Part shown: one piece after another, positions 59,255 to 64,000 of the stretch
Numbering within the stretch: position 1 is the stretch's first letter
Layout of the letters: the number at the start of each line of letters is the position of its first letter
Assembly: GCF_013155125.1 (NCBI RefSeq)
Contig: NZ_CP053564.1
Span: 3,169,501-3,233,500 of the forward strand
Direction of reading: 5' to 3'
DNA: 64,000 bases
Source of the DNA: Pseudonocardia broussonetiae
GTDB taxonomy: Bacteria > Actinomycetota > Actinomycetes > Mycobacteriales > Pseudonocardiaceae
The notes under the pieces: model-generated
What the model saw: only the letters and a program-made list of their open reading frames with translations
The model's database searches: none
What the model was told of the DNA's origin: nothing
Position numbers and translations under genes: made by a program

Positions 59255-59755
59255 TCAGCGACCGGTTTCCCCCGGGGCGCGCACCCGGCTGCGCACCTGC
59301 AGCACCGCCACGGACATCGGCGCGGCCCCCCTGGCGCGCGGCACCGGCACCGGCCGGCTGACCAGCACGACCTCGGTGCCCTCGTCGCCGGGGTGGACCC
59401 CCACCTCGGCCACGCACCCGCGCATCACGGCGATCCCGCGGCCGCGGTAGCCGGGGTCGCCCGGTGGGCGCCAGCGCCCGTCGTCGTGGACGAGGAGGCG
59501 GACGCGCTGCCCGTCGTCGTCGAGGATGCGGACGCCGGTGACGTCGACCTCGCCCGGCTCGCGGCCGCCGTACCCGTGCTCGACGGAGTTGGTGACGGCC
59601 TCGTGCACCGCCAGCACGACGTCGTCGGCCTCGTACTCGGGCCAGCCGAACCCGTCGAGCCAGGCCCGCAGCCGCTCCCGGACGATCGAGGCGGCCGCAG
59701 GCACACCGAGCAGCCGCACCCGGAAGGTGCTGGTGTCGCGTTCCACGGGGGCCAT
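59255..59755 (-). CDS. Anti-sigma regulatory serine kinase-type ATPase (RsbW-like)
   Basis: A 166-residue GHKL ATPase. The N box HEAVTNSVEHGY (Asn56), G1 DDGRW and G2 GRGIAVMRGCV are present, as in RsbW/SpoIIAB. The C-terminal 30 residues are basic and extra. It follows the STAS protein gene, 56 bases downstream, which is the usual partner that it phosphorylates. The target sigma factor is not in the window. Confidence 0.87.
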   Translation of the reverse strand: MAPVERDTSTFRVRLLGVPAAASIVRERLRAWLDGFGWPEYEADDVVLAVHEAVTNSVEHGYGGREPGEVDVTGVRILDDDGQRVRLLVHDDGRWRPPGDPGYRGRGIAVMRGCVAEVGVHPGDEGTEVVLVSRPVPVPRARGAAPMSVAVLQVRSRVRAPGETGR

Positions 59756-59811
59756 CGCCCGCGAGTGTGCCAAGGTTCCCGCGGCTCCGCCGGACGGACC
59801 AGCGAGCGGGA

Positions 59812-60147
59812 TCAGACCGGTCCGGTGATCGCGTCGTCGACGGAGTCGTAGAGCGCGAGGCGCCGCTCCAGGCCGGTGATCTCGATCGGGCGCACGACCG
59901 GGCGGTTGGAGTCGACCGCGATGCGCAGGGGTTCGCCGAGCTCCTCGCCGCGCTCGGTGACGCGGACGAGCGTGGACAGGCCGGCGGAGTCGAGGAAGTG
60001 GACGTCGGTGAGATCCAGGACGACGGGCAGGTCGCCGTCGAGCGCGGCGGCGACGGCCGCGCCGAGCCGCTCGGCCGTCAGCGCCTCGACCTCGCCCCGC
60101 ACGTGCACCACGACGTGCCCCCGGACCTCGGCGCTCCGGATCGTCAT
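59812..60147 (-). CDS. STAS-domain anti-sigma factor antagonist (RsbV-like)
   Basis: A 111-residue STAS protein. The phosphorylatable Ser54 is in DVHFLDSAGLSTL, matching SpoIIAA/RsbV. Unphosphorylated protein should bind the kinase and free its sigma factor. ATG 60147 follows GGAGG with a five-base gap; GTG 60159 is a weaker alternative. Partner of the next gene. Confidence 0.9.
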   Translation of the reverse strand: MTIRSAEVRGHVVVHVRGEVEALTAERLGAAVAAALDGDLPVVLDLTDVHFLDSAGLSTLVRVTERGEELGEPLRIAVDSNRPVVRPIEITGLERRLALYDSVDDAITGPV

Positions 60148-60314
60148 CAGTTCCTCCACGGACGGACGCTACCGCGCCGACGGGCCCCGGTGGGCGGACG
60201 CCCGGGAGAGGTAACCCTGCGGGGTCGGGCGACGACGCCAGTGGTGGGACGCCGCCGGCGTCTGTCACTCTGGACCCCGATCGGGTCGCGGGGTTCACGG
60301 GAGGGGACGGCCGA

Positions 60315-61139
60315 GTGGACGTCGTGGCAGGTCTCGATGCCGTCGTGCACAGCGCCTGGCTGCTGCCGGTGCTGGTGCTGATGATCGCGGCCGACGGGCC
60401 CGTGCCCATGCTGCCGAGCGAGACGCTGCTGATGACGGCCGCGGCCGTCGCGTTCACCGAGGGTGACGTGGCCCTGCTGGTCGGGCTGTTCGTGGCCGCC
60501 GTCCTCGGGTCGGCGATCGGCGACCTGCTCGTCTACGGGCTCGGCCGCACGTCCCACAAGCTGATCGCGGGCTCCTCGCAGGGCCACGGCTCGGCGTGGG
60601 TGCGCCGGCACCTGCTCAACCGGCCGGGGCCGGTCCTGGTCCTGGCCCGGTTCGTGCCCGGAGGGCGCCTGGTGAGCACCGCGGCCGCCGGTCGCTTCGG
60701 GCTGCCGCTGCACCGGTTCGTCGGCTGGTCGCTGGCCAGCTCGGCGGCCTGGGCGGTCTACATGCTGGTCGTCGGGCGGATCCTGGAGCCGATGACGGGG
60801 GGCAACCCGCTGCTCTGCGTCGTCGGTGCCGGGGTGCTCGCGGCGGTGACGGCCGTGGTGTTCGCGCTGGCCCGGCGGGTGCTGCGCCGGCGGGGCCGCC
60901 GGAGCCCGGACGTGGATCGACCGGTGTCGGCGGAGGCTCCCCGTTCCACCGACACCGGTCATAGCCTCCAACGGATCGCACTCGCCGGGGATGCGGCGCT
61001 TTCTCGCTCTCCGTCGAGCGGCTCATCACCATCGGTGACCGGTCGGGCGGCGGTTGTCGGATCAACGGTCTCCGCCGAGCGACGGGCGGCGGCCGACGGG
61101 CGAGTGCTCGGCGCGCCCGTCCCTCACGTGGGGGAGTAG
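60315..61139 (+). CDS. DedA-family membrane protein
   Basis: A 274-residue DedA (SNARE-associated) protein. Hydrophobic segments include LLPVLVLMIAADGPVPMLPS and DVALLVGLFVAAVLGSAIGD, and the conserved ARFVPGGRLVSTAAAG loop is present. DedA proteins are lipid carrier flippases or transporters. The last 70 residues are Ser/Ala-rich and may be disordered or beyond the true end of conserved sequence. GTG start. Divergent from the STAS gene. Confidence 0.85.
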   Translation: MDVVAGLDAVVHSAWLLPVLVLMIAADGPVPMLPSETLLMTAAAVAFTEGDVALLVGLFVAAVLGSAIGDLLVYGLGRTSHKLIAGSSQGHGSAWVRRHLLNRPGPVLVLARFVPGGRLVSTAAAGRFGLPLHRFVGWSLASSAAWAVYMLVVGRILEPMTGGNPLLCVVGAGVLAAVTAVVFALARRVLRRRGRRSPDVDRPVSAEAPRSTDTGHSLQRIALAGDAALSRSPSSGSSPSVTGRAAVVGSTVSAERRAAADGRVLGAPVPHVGE

Positions 61140-61178
61140 AGCCCCGCGGCGGTCACGCCGGGGCGATCACCCCGGTGA

Positions 61179-62975
61179 TCACGTCGGGGGGCCGCCGAGG
61201 CGGCGCAGGTGGAGCGCGAGCTGGAGCTCCAGGGCGCGCGCCGGGGTCGACCAGTCGTCGCCGAGCAGGGTGGCGACGCGGTCGAGGCGCTGGGTCACGG
61301 TGTTGACGTGCACGTGCAGCGCGCCCGCCGCGCGGCTCGGGCTCCCGCCGGCGGCGAAGTAGGCGTCGAGGGTGCCGAGGAGGTCGCTGCCGCGGCGGGC
61401 GTCGTACCCGGTGACGGGGCCGAGCACGTCGTCGAGGAAGGCGCCGACGTCGCCCGGCCCGACCAGCCCGGCGAAGCCCAGCTCCCGCGCCGACCCGAAC
61501 GGCCGCCCCAGCGCGACGAGAGCCCCCGTCGTCCGCTGCGCCCGCTCGTGGACCTCGCGCAGCCCGCAGCCCGGCACGACCGGGCCCGCCGTGCCGGTCG
61601 TGACGCCGTCGGGCAGGCGCCGGGACAGGGCCTCGGCGACGGCGGACGGGTCGGTGCCCGGCACGACCGCGACGAGGTCCTCGCCGTGCGGGCCCGCGAG
61701 TCCGCCGCCCCCGCCCGCGGTGACCGCGAGGCCGCGGACCGGGCCGCGGCACACTGCCACCACGTGCGGGACGCCCAGGCGCAGGCCGAGCAGGCGGCCG
61801 CGCTCGACCAGCCCGGCGTCGGGCCCGCCCTCGGGACGGGCGAGCAGCTCGGCCAGCAGGTCGGCGCGGACGCGCTGGTCGGACTCGGCGGCCCGCAGCC
61901 GGAACAGCAGCACGAGCGCGGTGACCATGGCCGCGCGCTCGACGGTGCGGCCCTGCCCGTCGTCGAGGTCGCCGCGGCCGCCGAGCACCAGCGAGCCCAG
62001 CCGCTGCCCGGCGGCGTGCACCGAGACCGCCCAGCGCCCGTCGGCCCCGGCGAGGCGGCCGGTCTCGGCGGAGCGCGTCACGGCGGGGGAGGCGGCGAGG
62101 TCGCCGGGCGGCACCGGGCCGTGCGCGGCGAGGCGCCCGTCGTCGACGTCGAGGACGGCGACCCAGCAGCCGAGCAGCTCGCCGAGGGTGGCCGCGATGT
62201 CGTCGACGCCGCCGCCCGAGAGCACGACCTCGGAGAACCGGTCGTGTGCGGTGGCGGCGCTCTCGATGCCCGCGTGGGCGGCGGACAGCGCGGCGAGGGC
62301 GTCGGCGGTCTCGGCCGTCCGGCGGGCCTGCACGAGCGAGACGGCGGCCAGCGCGGCCAGCGAGCCGAGCAGCGCGACCTCCTCGCGGGTGAACGGGCGG
62401 CGCGTGCGGTTGGCGGCGAACAGCACGCCGACGAACTCGCCGTCGACGAGCAGCGGCGTGCCGCAGATCGCGACCAGCCCCTCCTCGTCGACGGCGTCGT
62501 CGATCTCGGAGGTGTGGGCGTAGCGGCCGTCGGCGGGGTAGTCGGCGGTCCAGTAGGGGCGGCGGGTCTGCGCGACGAGCCCGCCGAGCCCGGCCCCCAG
62601 CGGCAGCCGCAGGCCCTGGAACCGCGCCGACACCGAGCCTGCGGTGGCGCGCATGAACGTGTCGCCGCGCTGCGGGTCGTACAGGGTCAGGTAGGCGACG
62701 TCGGTGCCGATCAGGCCGCGGGCGCGGCGGACGATGGCGTCGAGGACGCCGCGGGGGTCGGCGGCCGAGGCGAGGTCGCGGGCGGTCTCGACCAGCGCCG
62801 AGAGCTCGGCCTCGCGGCGGCGGTGCTCGTCGATGCCGGCCCGGACGCGCAGGGCCAGCGCCCGCGCGACGGCCGCGGTCTCGCTGTCGGTGGCCTGCAG
62901 CGCACGGGCCTCGATGAGGTCGGCGGGTGCGTCCTGGGCGAGCAGGCGCAGCAGGTCCAGCGCGGTCTGCGGCAC
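61179..62975 (-). CDS. GAF-domain regulator with PucR-type helix-turn-helix
   Basis: A 598-residue regulator. A GAF domain covers about 60-200 (ARGLIGTDVAYLTLYDPQRG, then YWTADYPADGRYAHTSEIDD). A longer central region follows, and a PucR/CdaR-type helix-turn-helix stands at the C terminus (LLGTLDAYFAAGGSPSRAAG, then LHVHVNTVTQRLDRVATLLG). GTG 62975 is preferred, since earlier codons run through a hairpin. It is downstream of the MHS permease on the same strand and may control it. Confidence 0.85.
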   Translation of the reverse strand: MPQTALDLLRLLAQDAPADLIEARALQATDSETAAVARALALRVRAGIDEHRRREAELSALVETARDLASAADPRGVLDAIVRRARGLIGTDVAYLTLYDPQRGDTFMRATAGSVSARFQGLRLPLGAGLGGLVAQTRRPYWTADYPADGRYAHTSEIDDAVDEEGLVAICGTPLLVDGEFVGVLFAANRTRRPFTREEVALLGSLAALAAVSLVQARRTAETADALAALSAAHAGIESAATAHDRFSEVVLSGGGVDDIAATLGELLGCWVAVLDVDDGRLAAHGPVPPGDLAASPAVTRSAETGRLAGADGRWAVSVHAAGQRLGSLVLGGRGDLDDGQGRTVERAAMVTALVLLFRLRAAESDQRVRADLLAELLARPEGGPDAGLVERGRLLGLRLGVPHVVAVCRGPVRGLAVTAGGGGGLAGPHGEDLVAVVPGTDPSAVAEALSRRLPDGVTTGTAGPVVPGCGLREVHERAQRTTGALVALGRPFGSARELGFAGLVGPGDVGAFLDDVLGPVTGYDARRGSDLLGTLDAYFAAGGSPSRAAGALHVHVNTVTQRLDRVATLLGDDWSTPARALELQLALHLRRLGGPPT

Positions 62976-63061
62976 GGCGGGGATGATGCCACCCGCCGTG
63001 CCGTGGGCAGTGGGCTGCGCCTCGTCCGGGGTTGGATCGTCGAGGGTGCGCTCGTCCGGAG

Positions 63062-63116
63062 TTGCAGGTAGGCCACCTTGCTGACGGTTATTGTCATCAA
63101 GGTGGCCTTCCTGCAA
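63062..63116. terminator. Hairpin related to the 29.7 kb palindrome
   Basis: Arms of 19 bases (63062-63080 and 63098-63116) match except for one position, with a 17-base loop. The left arm begins TTGCAGGTAGGCCACCTTG. It follows the MHS permease stop and shares the outer TTGCAGG..GCCAC sequence with the palindrome at 29712-29766. Confidence 0.75.
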
Positions 63117-63136
63117 CATGCCCCGGGCCCGTCGGC

Positions 63137-64000
63137 TCAGCGCGCCGCCGACTTCGGCAGGGCCGGGTCGTCGGCCAGGTCGCGGTGGCGGGTCTCGGAG
63201 TAGGACGCCACGGCGATGATCGTCAGCACCGCCGACGCCGCCACGTAGACGGCCACGGGGTAGCCGCTGCCGTACGTGGTGATCAGCGCGACCGCGATGA
63301 TCGGGGCGAGCCCGCCGGCCAGGATCGAGGCCAGCTGGTAGCCGATCGAGACGCCCGAGTAGCGCACCTTCGTCCCGAACAGCTCGGACAGGAACGCGGC
63401 CTGCGGCCCGTACATGGCGCCGTGGAACAGCAGCCCGCCGACGACCGCGAGCACGGCCGCGCCGAAGTTGCGCGTGTCGAGCAGCGCGATGAACGCGAAC
63501 GCCCAGATCCCGACGCCCGCGGCGCCCAGGATGTAGAGCGGCTTGCGGCCGAAGCGGTCCGACAGCGCGCCCCAGACCGGGATCGTCACGAAGTGCACGG
63601 CCGCGCCGATCAGCACCGCACCCAGCACGAACGAGCTCGACAGCCCCAGCTGCGTCGTCGCGTACGTCGTCACGACGATGGTGAAGATGTAGTACGAGAC
63701 GTTCTCCGCGAACCGCGCGCCCATCGCCGTGAGCACCTCGCGGGGGTAGCTGCGCAGCACCTCGAGGATTGGCATGGCGTCGGCGGTGCCGGCGGCGGCG
63801 CGCTCCTCGGCCTGCCGCTGCGCCTCGCGGAACACCGGCGACTCCTCGACCGAGAGCCGGATGTAGAGCCCGATCAGCACGAGCACCGCCGAGAGCAGGA
63901 ACGGGATGCGCCAGCCCCAGGCCAGGAAGTCGGCCTCGCTCTGGAACGCCGCGAGCAGCGCCAGGATGCCGTTGGCGAGCAGCTGCCCGCCGGGGGCGCC
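63137..64000 (-). CDS. MHS-family permease, C-terminal part (truncated by window end)
   Basis: 287 codons of a permease reading in from beyond the window. It has about eight hydrophobic segments, the central loop SVEESPVFREAQRQAEERAA and the motif GALSDRFGRKPLYILG. The family imports organic acids with H+. The 5' end lies outside. The GAF/PucR gene follows on the same strand. Confidence 0.88.
   Translation of the reverse strand, partial: GAPGGQLLANGILALLAAFQSEADFLAWGWRIPFLLSAVLVLIGLYIRLSVEESPVFREAQRQAEERAAAGTADAMPILEVLRSYPREVLTAMGARFAENVSYYIFTIVVTTYATTQLGLSSSFVLGAVLIGAAVHFVTIPVWGALSDRFGRKPLYILGAAGVGIWAFAFIALLDTRNFGAAVLAVVGGLLFHGAMYGPQAAFLSELFGTKVRYSGVSIGYQLASILAGGLAPIIAVALITTYGSGYPVAVYVAASAVLTIIAVASYSETRHRDLADDPALPKSAAR

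Noticed and set aside
60939..61139. Treating the DedA C-terminal extension as a separate gene
   Set aside because: It is in frame with no start signal and Ser/Ala-rich. It is reported only as an uncertain tail.
61179..63119. Start of the PucR-type regulator at 63119
   Set aside because: The first codons would be the hairpin arm TTGCAGGAAGGCCACCTTG, which is not coding-like. GTG 62975 is preferred.

Overview
The window is very GC-rich, with GTG starts common and many four-base ATGA/GTGA overlaps. It carries lineage markers such as IniB-type and IniA/IniC-like dynamins, Ltp-type thiolase/DUF35 pairs, SARP regulators and a Cys-rich sulfur leader peptide. Together these point to a mycolate-related or Pseudonocardiales actinobacterium. 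Pseudonocardia is my best guess, but it is an inference. No insertion sequence, prophage, CRISPR array or replication origin was seen. Two tRNA genes (Pro-TGG on the minus strand, Gly-TCC on the plus strand) lie near 28.2-28.5 kb.

Region 1 (1-12 kb). The start of an N-acetylglutaminylglutamine-amidotransferase-like gene follows a fused carboxylate-amine ligase/ATP-grasp gene. Next comes a minus-strand set: an acidic Gly/Asp protein, an IniB-like protein with an apparent frameshift in a poly-Gly tract, two dynamin-like GTPases and a LuxR regulator. It is divergent from a membrane-anchored Hsp70-like ATPase. This resembles a rebuilt iniBAC module and is the most system-like locus here.

Region 2 (11.5-33 kb). 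A Crp-like regulator overlaps a membrane adenylate cyclase. There is a small Rieske/DUF6529 redox set, then an ABC exporter with ComB-like and metallo-beta-lactamase genes. rpiB-nei2, a SnoaL-type sigma factor with a VOC protein, and a ribbon-helix-helix gene with DUF4097 follow. The last pair has strikingly periodic GGCGCC boxes at its promoter. A broken dienelactone hydrolase gene, the tRNAs, an NmrA protein and a large SARP-type ATPase regulator end the region.

Region 3 (33.4-53.5 kb). A catabolic cluster for an unknown carboxylic acid. It holds a branched-chain-type ABC importer whose permease and both ATPases are fused in one protein, an MHS-family permease and an acyl-CoA ligase. It also has three acyl-CoA dehydrogenases, a crotonase-fold protein, three SDRs, a zinc alcohol dehydrogenase and an APH-type kinase, plus a DUF35/Ltp thiolase-like pair, SnoaL-like and EthD proteins and a TetR repressor. 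The same inverted repeat, AACTGA-N7-TCAGTT or a variant, sits on five of its promoters, which suggests one repressor controls the whole cluster.

Region 4 (53.6-64 kb). A LuxR remnant is followed by a TauD-type dioxygenase with a ProX/V/W-type ABC importer. These sit behind a 25-residue leader peptide with two Cys codons and a hairpin-rich leader, which suggests uptake and desulfonation of an organosulfur compound. An Asp-rich repeat protein, an anti-sigma kinase/antagonist pair, a DedA protein, a GAF/PucR regulator and a partial MHS permease complete the window.
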